Assembly (NCBI GenBank): GCA_949825025.1
Contig: OX463785.1
Location: 11,099,971-11,163,970 of the forward strand
DNA from: Siphlonurus alternatus
Taxonomy: Eukaryota; Arthropoda; Insecta; Ephemeroptera; Siphlonuridae
DNA: 64,000 nucleotides
Direction of reading: 5' to 3'
Both the position numbers and the translations under genes were made by a program. This document shows positions 12,850 to 27,864 of the stretch, piece by piece; within the stretch, counting starts at the first letter, position 1; each line of letters opens with the position of its first letter. The notes under the pieces are model-generated. The model searched no databases, had not been told where the DNA came from, and saw nothing but the letters and a program-made list of their open reading frames with translations.

Positions 12850-14120
12850 CATTGATATATAAACAAATCTTTGCCTATTTGATCTGAAGTATATACAAAG
12901 AATTGATTTAAGAAGCGTAAATTTTGAGCTGTCCTAACTAGGTTTATTTTTAATTATAATAAACCTTCTTTAAATTAGAAAAAGAACAGTTTAGAACTTA
13001 TATATTGAAACACAGACAATAGTGATTGAAATAATGAGTTGTTTTTGTGTTTTTTTTCTGGAATCGCTATCGTAAAATAAATCTTGTGTTGAAATGCATT
13101 TGAATCATATTTTGTAGAGCTCATAATGAGTATATAGTTACATCATTTTACCACTGATATAAAGTAATATTATATTATTATAGTAATGTTCTTTTTAAGA
13201 ATACTTGTGTATATGTACAACGTTGTGTATGTTAAATTAAAAGTATGTGTTTTTTATCAATTCAAAACTTTTATAATGAATATACAGAAAAATCTTCTCT
13301 TTGTTCCTTGAAAAGAATAGTTATAGAATACTAAAAACAAAAAGAATGAGAAAAAAAAAAATATGCATTGCAAAACTGCAACTCATTTTTTCTTTCATTA
13401 TACGTTGGAACTGTGTCAATCGTATATCAAATGAATACTGCAAAGAACGTTCATTAAAAAAATATTACGTCTTCAGAATAATCTTGTGTTGATGATTACA
13501 ATGCACTGTGGTATTAAAAAAAGCAGTAAAATAAAGTTTCATTATTTTTCCGCTCTCAATCTTAAAAAACTCATTTTCTTGTATGATAATACAGAAAAAA
13601 AAAGTGTGTACTGTACGTATAGATTTTCATAAACTAAAATTTTTAATATAAAATTTCCATAGTGACAAAGAGTAAAAAATATTTGAAGGGGTAATAATAT
13701 GATTAAATAAATTTGATAATTTTAAGAAAGATAAGAAAATAAAATGTATTTTAAGAGACATGTTGTTAAAGAAATGTACTATAAAAACCTTAAGGGACAA
13801 ATTGAACGAACGAGAATACGATACTTAAAGTCAAGTAAAATACAAAGTTATTTCAACTCTCCCAAAAGGTTTTCTTAACCAATTTGTTAAAATTACCAAC
13901 CAGGAAAAAAACAAAAAACAAAAAAACAATTGTTTTTTGTTGTCTTTTATTTGTACTTTTTTTTTTCTCTTTTCTTGAAGTACACAAACATTACATAAGA
14001 TAGCCTACTTTAAAATGCGGAGAGATATATAGAAAAACAAAACGACAAAAAGTGGTAAAGAAAATACAAGACTAGAAATACCCCCATGCTTATATCCTTC
14101 GCACCGTCTTACTGTCTTAC
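12850..14120. other. AT-rich DNA, nothing recognised
   Basis: Mostly A- and T-runs; no coding or repeat structure that I could define. Confidence 0.5.
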
Positions 14121-14243
<123 letters not shown>

Positions 14244-14612
14244 GAAAAAGTCCACATAGAATGCATTTGGAATTCATGAAATGTAATTTAGAGCGCACAA
14301 GACAACATGCTTAAAGCAGCCTCCATATAAAAAGGGGGTATAAATGACGGGGGAGAAGAGAGCTATAGCTGCATATATAAAATAAGAGGAAAGAAACACG
14401 AATTTCCTAACACTTCACAATCTCATCTATAACCTATAAGAAAGACATCCAAATATTGAGAGGGGGATTTTTTTTAAATCCAATATGGCCGTCAATACTA
14501 AACAACAATGGATTTTACCAACTAAAAAGAGAGAGCTGTTAACTTTTAAATACACTGAGAAAATATTTTTAGAATGCATCAAATTAATTTGACGTGAAAC
14601 ATATTATATATA

Positions 14613-14764
14613 GGCGCGATTTACGAAGCAGTTAGCCAGGTTTCTAACCACGTTTAGCTTAACCACGTTTAACTAAGGTGGTTTAACACGTAAAACAGGT
14701 ATATTTAAACGTGGTTAAGCTAAACGTGGTTAGTAATCTGGTTAACTGCTTCGTGAATCGCGCC
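14613..14764. mobile_element. MITE family 3 (GCGATTCACGAAG ends)
   Basis: Ends GGCGCGATTTACGAAGCAGT and the inverse ACTGCTTCGTGAATCGCGCC. The arms hold ACGTTTAGCTTAACCACG and its inverse. Relatives at 15111, 31943 and 37744. Confidence 0.7.
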
Positions 14765-14885
14765 CATATATAGATAAAAATACAAACCGGGTGTTTTGAA
14801 TGTGGCTTAAAAGACATGCTGGAACCGGTCGGTCAGACCTTTGCCCTGAAAATATTTATGACAAAAATTATGACATTCACTATTC

Positions 14886-15015
14886 ACTATAGGACGTTCT
14901 ATACACATGATTTACACATGATGGTGCTTAATAAGTATCCGTTGACGACGGATAATGTTATTCTAATGAGGCGTCGTCAACGAATGCGTATTAAACATCG
15001 CCATGTGAACGTAAT
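14886..15015. mobile_element. MITE family 4 (CTACGTTCACATGACGG ends)
   Basis: Right arm CGCCATGTGAACGTAATG. The inner part TTGACGACGGATAATGTTAT and its inverse GTCGTCAACG match the copies at 28558 and 33277. Confidence 0.6.
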
Positions 15016-15110
15016 GAATTGATAATCACATAGAAATAGATCATAAAATATATATTTTTAAATGAGTTAAAAAATTTGTATTTATACAAAATATATATTA
15101 TATATTTAAT

Positions 15111-15252
15111 GCGATTCACGAAGAGAGTTATCCAGGTTTCTCACTAACTATATACGCTTAGTGTCATTGAATTAGACTTGCGCTAACCGTGGCTATTTAG
15201 TGAGAAAGCTGGATAACTTTCTGGATAACTCTTTATATCTTCCGTGAATCGC
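15111..15252. mobile_element. MITE family 3
   Basis: GCGATTCACGAAGAGAG, GTTATCCAGGTTTCTCACTA and GCTGGATAAC, ending CCGTGAATCGC. Confidence 0.65.
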
Positions 15253-15970
15253 TCCAATTTTATACTCTTTTAATGCTCTATTTTCCTTTAACTGTGCATG
15301 TTTTGCCATAATTTTTTTATATATATACACACACTGGAAAATATCTTAATATTGAAAATTCTAAGCCATTCCGCAGACTAGAAATTTGTTTCAGTGTAGG
15401 AAATGAAGCTTTTAACATACGCACACCATTGATTTTTCACTTGCAACAAACCATTTCTGAAAGTCAAGAAAACATCAAGCATTTGGAGTAATAAATTCTG
15501 CTATAGGGTGGAACGGAAAAAAGTGATCGATATATTTTATGTTTGTGCCAGTCTGGCTTTTAACATTTATTTCTTCAAATGTAAAAAAGAAAAATAGTGT
15601 AATTTTTTTAAAGAATTTTGAAAAAAAAATATATATTGAAGAAAAATATGTTTTCATTTCATATTCATTCCATTTTCTTCAACTGTCTATATATATAATA
15701 TAGAATTATTATTTTAAAGGAAAATATAATACGAAAAATGTTGTTTATACTATCAATAACATGGTAAACACTATTTTTGAGTCTAGACGGTTTAATAAAA
15801 TTATAATATAGTTCAAAGAACGTTATATTCAGTTATATGATATTTCACAGACGTATTCTCTATATTATATATATTTTTTGTTGATTCACTTGTTTGTAGA
15901 ATATTATAAACACCTAGAGACGGCATTAATTAACTTTACCTGCCTACTTTAGCTTCACTTATCGGATAAA

Positions 15971-16262
15971 ATGAGAGGTTGAGCGTTGCGCAGTACATTG
16001 ACCCGTTCTCGTCAGATCACCGAAGTCAAGCTACGTCAAACGTAGTTAATTAACACTTGGATAGGTGACCGTTTCAAGTAAAAATTATGTTGCTCCCTCT
16101 CTGTGTTACATTTGTTACGCTTTTCACCCACATTGTTCTTATATATTATAAGGTTCCCCAGGCTTTGGGCATCGCTAGTAGAGGTGTCCGCTCCGACAGG
16201 TTTTCCACGGTTCCCTCAGTATGTGAGAAAGAGCTTTTGCCAGCTCTGGATTCGTCATATTT
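15971..16262 (+). mobile_element. SINE with a 5S rRNA-like head (SINE3 type)
   Basis: The head reads GAGGTTGAGCGTTGCGCAGT, then GTTCTCGTCAGATCACCGAA, CAAGCTACG and CACTTGGATAGGTGACCG. This mirrors the order of the 5S rRNA gene, including its internal C-box region. The body contains CCCCAGGCTTTGG and the core TTTTCCACGGTTCCCTCAGT. It is 3'-degenerate. Confidence 0.75.
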
Positions 16263-16998
16263 ACCATTCTAGACATTGCTTTTATATAGAAGGCTAATAA
16301 CAGTTATACCTGCAAAATAATATTTTGTATTAAATAATTAAATATTCTATAATTACACAAACAATTTAATAAAAAAATAACTAAATTATATTACTAAATA
16401 ATGTACATTAAAAATAATAAAAACATTTTTTTTTAAATAAAACAATCATACATTTTTTTTTATTAAAATAAAAAAGAATTAATTTGTAATATTTTTGTAT
16501 ATAAAATTTATAGCACGCAGCTTACATATTATTTTGCACACAGCTGTGCACATTAATTTTAAGCTTATCCTACGTACTGACGCATATGAAAAACGCTTTA
16601 TAATATTTAATACACAACATTTCATGTTAAACAATTATAAATCCACAGATTTTATTGCTATATTATATTTTTAAATATGAATATTTTAGCTGAGAAGCAT
16701 TGAAATGCTAATACTTTAGTATATTACATAACTTGAAATTCGAAATTATATGGGTATTTGATCGTTATTCATGTAGATAAGGATGCTGGAGTTTGGTGAC
16801 GTCATAGTATGATTCCTGTTAATTGTACTGTACCACGGCTGTTTCTGTGTTTATGACAAAGCTAGCACGATGCTTTTCAGAGGGAGGAGGTAGCAGCTTC
16901 GATAGTCTGTTGTGATTCAATACACGTGCTGCTGGTGCCGTCATATCTTCTCTCTCTCTGTCCTAGCTCTTTGTCTCTGTTAATCCTTCAATCCATCG

Positions 16999-17001
16999 TA
17001 A

Positions 17002-17032
<31 letters not shown>

Positions 17033-17058
17033 CCCTCTCTTTATCTCTCTCTCCCTCT
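16999..17058 (-). repeat. Imperfect (CT)n tract
   Basis: CT dinucleotides with CCCT interruptions; GA-type repeat on the minus strand. Confidence 0.8.
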
Positions 17059-17059
17059 G

Positions 17060-18580
17060 TGTGTCTTCTTGCTTGAAAGGTATTATAAGTTTATTATTTC
17101 ATAACAAATGAAAAATTAAATAAAAATATACAAAATTTTATACTAAAGAAATTTTCATAGAAATTATATCAAAATATCAACAGTATATTTAAAACAATAA
17201 CAAATTTTGCACCAATATTTGTCAGATTTAGCTGTTAATCTTTGTAATTTTATGGAGATAATTATATTTTGAAGAAAAGCGGTGTCAAATCTCCGAGAAA
17301 TGTATAAAAATATGTTTTTCTTTATTTTTTCCCCTGCCTAATCACAACATGTATACCGTATTATGTGTAAATATCAATAAAATCAGGTAATAATTATTTT
17401 TTCATTAATCGTAAATGAGCATGTATATTTTCAAATGAGTATATATATATAGTGCAAGAAGTTTTTTTTAAATTCTTCTAATTGCAAGAAAAAATGTATA
17501 TAAATTAATATTAAAAAATACTTTTTGTTTTAATAAATCCAATGTCTTTTATATTCAAATATAAAATATAACCCAAAAAATGCTGAACATAAATTTTACT
17601 GAATATATCATACCTTTATTATTCTCCCTCTCCCTCTGCTCCCTCCCTCCCTCTTCATCCCTCTCCCTGTCACGTCAACACAACATCAAAATAGATCCCT
17701 CTTGTTCTAAGTACGTGAGTGGATTACCATAGCGCGTAATGGAACACAGAGGGAGAGAAGATAGCAGGGAGACTGGAGCAAGATTTACCTTCACAACTGA
17801 AAACGCCTCATCCAGCTTTTCAATTAATACTTCATTCATTTAGGTTGTACTCAAAAGTATTCGGCTCATGTTAGCCCAGTTAGATCCTTAAACTGTCAAC
17901 CAATAACCGAGGACATGATTACAAATGCGATGAAAATCTAATTAAATATGACGTGCAATGTACTTTGATTTGAATAATATCTTAGGATTTATATTACTTA
18001 ACTTTAAATGGAATATTATGACGTATTAAATTATGATACTTAAATCTTTACTCAGCATGGAAGTGTTTTAAATTTAATATAAATTTTAAATTAATAAAAT
18101 TATTACTTGACGTTATAAATTAATGCATTTCAATCATTTAAATTTTCCAGCATATTTTGTGCTATAACAGAAATCGGCTTCAAATTTAATTTATTCTCTT
18201 AGTACTATATACTGATGACTTTTAGTTTAATTATCATGTACGTTAATGTATGATTTAAAATCCTTCTTTTTTTATTTACTTGTCAGGCAAAAAAAAATCA
18301 ACGTTAGAATTTTCAAACTAGATTTATTATCACATATTATAATAAGCCTGTAGGATGACATTGAGACAAATAACATTATACAGATCATTTCTTATCAGAA
18401 AATGACTTTATTGAAAATAGTTTTAATCTGGTACTTTTTATCTATTGTATCTTAGAATTGTCCGTAAAAAACATCAATATACAAAGAAAAAATGTTAATG
18501 AACTATTTCTTTTATTTAGTCACAAGTTATATTATACGATTAGTTGCCTGCTCTTCGTATAGACCCGACCTATAACATTA
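17060..18580. other. AT-rich DNA with a CT-rich patch
   Basis: CCCTCTCCCTCTGCTCCCTC near 17625-17660 is a pyrimidine tract. The rest shows nothing recognisable. Confidence 0.5.
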
Positions 18581-18584
18581 CTTA

Positions 18585-18730
18585 ATATTTTCTGGTTCCT
18601 TTTCAAACCGGGGCGGCCATGACCTAGCATTTGCGTAGTAGTGACTGAGGGAACCACGGAAACCTCGGTTAGGATGGTCCACAATGGATGGAGGATGCCA
18701 TTGAACGTCTTGCAAGCATAAATGGGTGTT
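18585..18730 (-). mobile_element. SINE core fragment
   Basis: The reverse complement includes GGCATCCTCCATCC, GACCATCCTAACCGAGG, GTGGTTCCCTCAGTCACTAC and GGTCATGGCCGCCCCGG. It lies next to the MITE at 18735. Confidence 0.6.
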
Positions 18731-18734
18731 CATT

Positions 18735-19001
18735 ATAGAGGCTTCAAGTCAGCTGATTTTGCGGTGCACCGTCCTATCCAAACCTATGCAAAAAAATCTC
18801 AAAATTGCTTTTTTGGTATTATAGAAATTTTGTAGAGGAAAATAAGTTCTTGATTCATTATCAAAATACCTCTAAATAGGGTGGGGGGTAGAAAATAGTT
18901 TTGAATTCATAACTTTAATAGTTACTGAGAAAAAATTCAAATTTTTTAACATGGTGGCTTATGGAGAAAATTTTCCCACCCGGGAATGCCTGAAGCCTTT
19001 A
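18735..19001. mobile_element. DNA element family 6
   Basis: TAGAGGCTTCAAGTCAGCTG and CCTGAAGCCTTTATTA, with inner CGTCCTATCCAAACCTATG. Confidence 0.65.
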
Positions 19002-19565
19002 TTAACTAACCATCAAGTTGAAAATTTTTGTTGTGCCTGGGATTGACCTCGGATAAAATATTAATATATTTTAAATAAATATTTCTCCAATATCAATATA
19101 CTTTATTGTAAAATAGAAATAACAACTGTATATCAAAAGTTTGTTTTTTACTAAAGAGAACAGTTTTCAAGAAAATTGAAACAACAAAATAACATTTGTA
19201 AAAGCTTCAAGAAAACATTGAGCAAGTACAAATAATGTTTTGTCTAGTTGAACAAACAATAGATGTCTTTCATTGTCGATATTTTTTGTTCTCTTCGACA
19301 ACAATACAAATGCTTTCTGTTCTAAAAGGTTTTATATTAAATATTTCTGTATATATATACTTTAACTTTAAATAAAGCTATAAATAAAATGTACAAGGAT
19401 AAAACAAGTTGTTACATCAGCAATGAGGTACATCCATGACATACTTTCAATATATGTTTGTCATTATATTTTTTCTGGTGTGCTTATATTATTGAAAAAA
19501 TTAAGTAATATATTTGCGAAATATTGAGCAAGACTTATTGAATGCTATTTCTAAATGTAATTCTT

Positions 19566-19945
19566 GAGGTTGAGCGTTGCGCAGTGTCTTGACCTGTTCT
19601 CGTTATATCACCGAAGTTAAGCTACGTAGAGATTGTTTGTTACTTGGATAGGTGACCGTTCAAAGTAAAAAATACGTTGCTTATTAGCTGGGGTAAATTC
19701 GTCTCGCTTTCTGACCAGAGCAGTGATGCACTTGTGTATTTCCCCAGGCTTTGGACATTGCTTTGGTCCATTGAGAAAAAGTAGAGGTGTCCGTCCTGAC
19801 TTAGGTTTTCCACGGTTACCTCAGTTTCACCTCAGCGAATGCTGGGACGCGTAACAGACCGTGGCCACCATTCTTTCCTTGCCTTTTTTCTACCCATTAC
19901 CCTGCTGCGAGCTGTAAGATCTTAAGAGTGTATCCTTGAATATAT
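19566..19945 (+). mobile_element. Full-length 5S-headed SINE
   Basis: This is the best-preserved copy. It has the head with GAAGTTAAGCTACG and TACTTGGATAGGTGACCG, then the body with CCCCAGGCTTTGGACATTGC, the core with ACCTCAGCGAATGCTGGGAC and CCGTGGCCACC, and an end of CTGCGAGCTGTAAGATCTTA. Confidence 0.8.
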
Positions 19946-20762
19946 ATATTATCAACTGTATTAAAATTGAACCGCGTACTGTTCCTATAATTGTGCATAT
20001 AATCAGTATACATAAATAAAAAAATAAAAGATTTATCCCACCTACCATCCCCTAATGACACTACCCCTCTGTTTACGTAAATAAATATTAACAAAAATGC
20101 GCTTATGATCATTGCAATACACAAAAATTATAGCGTATAATTAAATAATAATTTAAAAAAATGAGCAAAATGGAAAATGGTATAGTATATAGCGAGTGAT
20201 TTGTATTTTAAAGGCATCAGGTACGATTCAATATAAAAATAGAAGAAAATGTTAACTCAATTATCATATCTATAAAATTAACACTGCATGTAATAAATAA
20301 AATATAATTAATAAAATTATATTACACTATGCAAGACTTACTTTTATATTATTTCTTTCAATATGTCAGATAAATACTAATTTATAATAAAACATTGAAC
20401 TCGTGTTTTATTAAATAAGTTTAATTATTTGTATGGCTTTAAATAGCAAAAAAATAACATTTATTCATGATCATTATTTATTTTTATTGAAATGTTTTTA
20501 CTACTATAACGCCAAGTATGTGCTTACAATGAAAGAATTTAAATTACATTTTTTTTTAACTGCAATAAAACTAAATAATTTAAAATATATTGTATACAAT
20601 GTGTAATAAAACAATGGTGTATAATAAAAATTACTTTATTACAACTTGGAGTATAAAAGTCTGTCTGGTTTATATTATAAGATAAAAAAAATATATACAT
20701 TGTCTCTAATTGCAAAAACTGTACTTTGTTATATAAGACGTGACGACGACGATGAATTTTGT

Positions 20763-21329
20763 TCTTCTTCTTCTTACAATTGTTGGAAGGAGCCTAAACG
20801 GCTATAATTCCACGTACTGAGTAACTTGGATCAATTGTATAGTTGAACTGTTTTTTGCAGGGTCTTGTAAAGGATAATGGACGAACAATGGATAGGATGA
20901 TTATGGAATGTGGGATGCAAGGTGATGATGGAAGTGGTACCTATATGCCCACCACGTGTTACCGTGGGTGAACCAAAACCACACAAGGAATTGGTTGGAT
21001 TTTAGGACATTGGGTTGACGGTGTGGTGTGGGGTGCAATAATGTAGGTTGATGATGCAGGCGACAACATGCAAGGAATGGCAGGAATTTGAAAGATTCTC
21101 AACGTGTCGACTCCTGTGGGCCGACCGAAGAGCAGGGTCAAAGTAGGATTATGTGGATGCGGTGAGGCGAGATGATGATTATGAATCAAATTGACTGGGG
21201 ATAGGAGTATAGAAATCAAGACGATTAATATATAGAATAGGATAGGGATAGTTACCAGGAGAGGACAGACGATTTGAGCGGAGAGTCACGTCGGCGTTGC
21301 TCACTCTGGCGCGCCATCTTGATTCCCCC
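20763..21329 (-). mobile_element. Retroposon of the same family, 14-bp target-site duplication
   Basis: On the minus strand this 567-bp element starts GGGGGAATCAAGATGGCGCG and ends with AAGAAGAAGAAGA. The flanking direct repeats are ACGATGAATTTTGT at 20749-20762 and 21330-21343. Shared blocks with the copy at 61585-62066 include CTCCGCTCAAAT, CTATCCTA and CGCCTCAC. It is GC-richer than its surroundings. An 86-codon open frame inside (21219-20959) has no family resemblance that I recognise and is probably not a gene. Confidence 0.75.
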
Positions 21330-21959
21330 ACGATGAATTTTGTAAACAAAAAGTTTTCTTACAACCATTGACGTCACAGGTCAACAAACAAGGCGGGAGA
21401 TTTTAAAAAAAAAAAAAAAAAGTTAGTCAAAGAAGGATTTAACTCTGAAAACTTCAAAACTTTCAGAAATCTTCTTTCCACTTTCCATAACAATTTTATA
21501 TCATGGGAAACAAAAAATAAAAATAACACGTCTGGTAATGTAAGTTACAATTTAATACCTTAAAAATGAAGATTTATTGTAAGAATTATAACAAAAAAAA
21601 GCACTATTTCTTATTTAAAAATAACTTGTCTTCATATATTTTTTAGTATTTATACAGAAATATCAACTAATTTCTTTTAAAAAGTAGTTTTTATCGTAAT
21701 ATTTAACTATTAATTATAAATAATACTTTGTTAAATATTTACTACTCTTTTTATTCATTTTAATGAATCTAATTTAATATAAAAAATGATGATATCTTTT
21801 TTACACTTTTCCTTTCTTGTTAATTTTCTTTGTGTCATAGTTGAATGATTTTTCAGAGTTTTAATTACGATTTTTTTAAAAAAGAGATTTGCAAGTAGAG
21901 AAATGGATGAGGGAAAGAAAGAGGGGGTGGGCTTATTCCTCGTCACTGCACTTTGTTAG

Positions 21960-21962
<3 letters not shown>

Positions 21963-22042
<80 letters not shown>
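21963..22042 (+). repeat. (GA)40 microsatellite
   Basis: Uninterrupted GA dinucleotides. Two Arg-Glu open frames across it are by-products. Confidence 0.95.
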
Positions 22043-22044
<2 letters not shown>

Positions 22045-22101
22045 CGGATTTCTTCCAGCCGAATCCCAATTGAAAATAGATTCCAGTCGACTAGTCATGT
22101 A

Positions 22102-22316
22102 CAGTCAAATTAATTTATTATATCCACCGGAAATAGCCGAAAGTATGAACTTTTTTTTACTACTATTTCGAATTTAGTTTTGAAACTTTATTTGTACAAA
22201 GGTTTGCAGTAGAAATACTAAACTATGGGCGAAATTGCAATGCTGAAATACGAATAGAAAGACCAGAATCTTCTCACTTCCGGTTAATGTTAAATAATGT
22301 TAAATTAATTTTACTG
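22102..22316. mobile_element. Tc1/mariner-like MITE, family 1, diverged
   Basis: Ends CAGTCAAATTAATTT and AATTAATTTTACTG, flanked by TA, with the same internal order as the other two copies. Confidence 0.65.
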
Positions 22317-22519
22317 TATATATCTAGAACTAGCTTTAAATTTCTCATTTGTTCTTTTCACCTTGAATGACCTCCCTCACACTCATTTTAACTTAAAACT
22401 CTAATAATATATATTGTTCAAAATCATTCCAATAATCAGTAATTTATTATAATGTGAGTGTTCGTAGTTGGTATTAAATGTATAAAGGGTAAAAGGTAAA
22501 GGTCTTGGTGAGGGTTTAG

Positions 22520-22680
22520 ACCTTCAGGTGAACTCCGGGGAGAGAAAGGTGATAGGAAATAATGTTTTTGAGGTCACGCCCATCTACCAGCATTTGTCTA
22601 ATTTGATTGAGGTAACATGGAAACTTCAATCAGCATGGTCGATAATCGTGGCCTCAGAAGTCAGAATGTATTGTCAAATA
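22520..22680 (-). mobile_element. SINE core fragment, diverged
   Basis: The reverse complement shows GACCATGCTGATTGAAG, TTACCTCAATCAAATTAGAC and AAATGCTGGTAGATGGGCGT. The frame open across it on the plus strand is a by-product. Confidence 0.45.
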
Positions 22681-22699
22681 AACCACGAGGGTTTGATAC

Positions 22700-24502
<1,803 letters not shown>

Positions 24503-25091
24503 GGGATAAATATAAAGTATGCATTCAACAATTTTACATTTTTAATTCTTCTATAGATTTTGCTACTCATGATTAAAATTGGAATAAAAAGGAAGGTAAA
24601 TTTGAAAAAATAATAATAATAAAAATATACCAGAGATTGACTATTTACTGTACGGAAGAAAATGTTTATTAGATAAAGGAGTTATATGAAAATATGAACG
24701 TGAAAATTTTATTATACATATGATAAAAGTACTTTTATAAAATTTTCATATTCTGATTGCGGTTATATATGTATCCTTGTAACCTGCTGTACTGTGTGAG
24801 TCCCATTTCAACAACCAGTATCAATTATAAATATTTTACCAATGGAAAAAACTGTTGATCAAAATTAATTATTACTTAAAATACTTAAAAATTAAAATAA
24901 TTGAAGCCTATATTTAAACTCTAATATAATCAACATATCTTATAAAAGCCATTCAAGTAGAAGGTTTTATTCTACATTAAAAATAAGATAAGAAACTAAT
25001 CTTTACTGAAATGTGGATATAGCCAGTTTTAATCCTAGGATCACAGTGGTGAATGTTCAGAAATTGTTTATATAGTATTATGCATTTATAG

Positions 25092-25221
25092 CAGGGCTTG
25101 GGTCCGCGAACGTTTTTCGCGGATCCTCGATCCGGGATCAAGATCCGCGAACGTTTTTCGCGGATCTTTCGCGGATCTTTCGCGGATCTGGATCCGGGAA
25201 CGTTCGCGGACCCAAGCCCTG
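25092..25221. mobile_element. hAT-like MITE made of GCGGATC units
   Basis: A 130-bp GC-rich element with perfect ends CAGGGCTTGGGTCCGCGAAC and inverse. It is flanked by 8-bp repeats ATTTATAG and ATTTATAC (one change), the hAT signature. The interior repeats TTTCGCGGATC several times. Confidence 0.75.
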
Positions 25222-25229
25222 ATTTATAC

Positions 25230-27140
25230 TAATCATACTAATTTTATAATCATAATACATTATTCCCTCTTCCAAACAATATAAACAAATCTCAATAAAC
25301 AAATATTATTTTTAACACTGTTAATTAAAGATAAGATAAAACAGTAAACAAAAAAGTTATTCGCTCTATGACGTCATAGCATGTTGACTTTACCTCGACT
25401 ATACTTTGTTTATGAAGTGAGACAGGCACATGAGAGGGGGAAGATATAAAGTTTTGTTAGAGCAAAGATTTAAGTCTTCTAAAGCTTCTCTTCTCCCCCA
25501 CATCCTCAAAGATCAATCTTACCACCTACCAACCTTCTTCTTCTTCTCTAGAAAATCTGTCACAAACTTTTCCTCAACTTTATATCAATGTTTACACTGG
25601 AAAATTCATCTCTTAAAAAAAATCTTAACGAAAAAATATTAAGCTTAAGATGACATATATGTTAAATTTGTGTATATAAAATATTAACTTTTTTAAAAAA
25701 TATGTTTGAACAAAAATTATTTCACAAATGTGAGAGAATTTTAATTTAAAATGGACTTGAAAAATAAGACAGCAAGTTGAAAATGTGTTTACATGAGGTT
25801 TGTGAAGCGTGTATGAAGAACTATTTAGTAGTGAATATCGAGGATATCGAGGTCGGCTACGCTACGTAAGGTCGACATAGTAGAAACGTTTTTTTATCCT
25901 TCTGAAAATTGACTGTTTTGTTTGATCCCTATGCAACGTGTGCTGGAATGAACAGCTGAGGCAAAAGTCAACGCAACAAAAAAATGTCTCCCAATTACTA
26001 GCTTTCCAATGATACCAGATTGGACTATTGCTTTTTTAATTATAAATTATTTCTAACTCTAGTCACTCTCTGTACTAATATTCAGGGTTATTTAAACGAG
26101 AAAATATAAAAAAAAAAGACGATAATACTCAGTGGATGATATAGAAATAAGATTCACAAAAGCTTGTATATAGACTATATTATAGCCCCTTAAATATTTT
26201 AACATTAATATAATAGAGATAATAGAGATAAATTTATATTAACATAAACATATGTATTGTCACCCACTGGCGCTATATTAAATCCCTTGACTGAGATTCA
26301 AATCTTAACAAAGATGGCTGACATAGGATTTAACAGCAAGTGCGCTTAAATTGCATGTCTTAGTCGCTCATGTAATAAAAATAAGTGGGAGTTTTTATAG
26401 TAGTCTTTTTGCTAATCATAAACTTAGAAGGCTAAGTATATAGGGAAAGCTGTGTAGGAGTGGTAGAAATAAAAACTGGTGTAAAATTGTTCCCTCTCCC
26501 TAATTAAAATTCTAACTGCATCTAATTGTATGTTCTCTTAAAGTTTGCTGCATGTAAATTTTTAAAAGTAAAAGAGATAGAAAAAAATATTCTTACGTGC
26601 TTTAAAAATCCCCTTCTTAAGAAAGACTATATTAAAATTCATCATACAAAACGATGACGTAATAAATGGAAATAAAAGTTTTTTGATATTTTTATATAGT
26701 GACTATGCAACTTTTCCCTTAAATGTGTTTAGCATATAATAATTAAAGAGTAACTTAGGATTAACTAGTTGACTTATAAACACTTTTCACTAAAAGTCAA
26801 TTTCTTATATTATTTTCATATAGATAACAACTTTATACCTGAATGACTTTTAGGCTCGTTTGTTCGGATTTTTTTTTTTTTTTTACTTTTAAGGAGTTTT
26901 TTTACATTGTGGATCACAAATAAAAATATAATATTGACTTCAAAATAGTTGATAAAACATCATAGAGTGGTTTATATAGGAATTGCGTATTGCTAGGCAA
27001 ACCTACTTTAAATTTTCTGGGAATTATGCGGGGAAAAAACGCGCTATACAGTTTGATATTATAATGAGCAATTTCCTTTTGTGTTGTTATTGGAAATCAT
27101 ATTTTTGCTATAAATTCATACAGAATTTATTTCTTTTTAG
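25230..27140. other. AT-rich DNA, nothing firm
   Basis: Contains a CTATGACGTCATAG palindrome at about 25368. Open frames here are weak and low-complexity. Confidence 0.5.
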
Positions 27141-27146
27141 AATTAC

Positions 27147-27147
<1 letters not shown>

Positions 27148-27206
<59 letters not shown>
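27148..27206 (+). repeat. (GA)n microsatellite
   Basis: GA run followed by GAAGAAAGAAGAGAG, just upstream of a 5S-headed SINE. Confidence 0.9.
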
Positions 27207-27209
<3 letters not shown>

Positions 27210-27265
27210 AAGAAGAGAGAGAGAAAGACAAATAAAATCAGTCGGAACGTTACTATCTAATATAA

Positions 27266-27650
27266 CAACTGCGTGGCGCAGTGCATTGACCGGTTCTCGT
27301 TAGCTCACTGAAGTCAATCTACTTTAAGCATGATTAGTATGTGGATGGATGACCGTTTCAAATAAAAATTACGTTGCTCCCTCTCCCTGTGGTAAATTCG
27401 TCTCGATTTCCACCCCATGCAGTGATGCACTTGTGTGTGGTTCCTCAGGCTTTGGACATCACTTTTGTCCATTGATAAAAAGTAGAGGTGTCCGTCCTCT
27501 GACTGAGGTTTTACACAGTTCCCTCAGTCTCACCACAGCCAATGCTGTGACGTGACGCGCCACCATCCTTTCCCTACCTTATCCCTATATAATATACCCA
27601 TTACCATGTCGCAAACTGTAAGCTCTTAGGGTTGTTTCCCTTAAATAAAA
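27266..27650 (+). mobile_element. 5S-headed SINE, diverged copy
   Basis: Starts with GCGTGGCGCAGTGCATTGAC and runs to GCAAACTGTAAGCTCTTAGG. The C-box region is degenerate (TGGATGGATGACCG). It sits just downstream of the (GA)n tract at 27148-27206. Confidence 0.75.
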
Positions 27651-27864
27651 TTTTTATACATTAATTTGATCCTCAAATAGCGAATAAACAAAGAAATCCA
27701 GATTGCAAGTTCGCAACATTTTATTGCACAGAGTGTTGCCATCTTGAAGGAGTTTTTTTAGCATTATATTTTAACCTGCATGTCAAGAACGTCAACAAAT
27801 GAGAGCAGAGATAACATTCGTGAGGTCTCGAGGTGTAGCTCCACACAGAATTTGCTGAACTTAC

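Noticed and set aside
16000..16075. 5S rRNA gene
   Set aside because: The resemblance covers only parts of 5S and is followed by a conserved SINE body found in four places, so it is a 5S-derived SINE.
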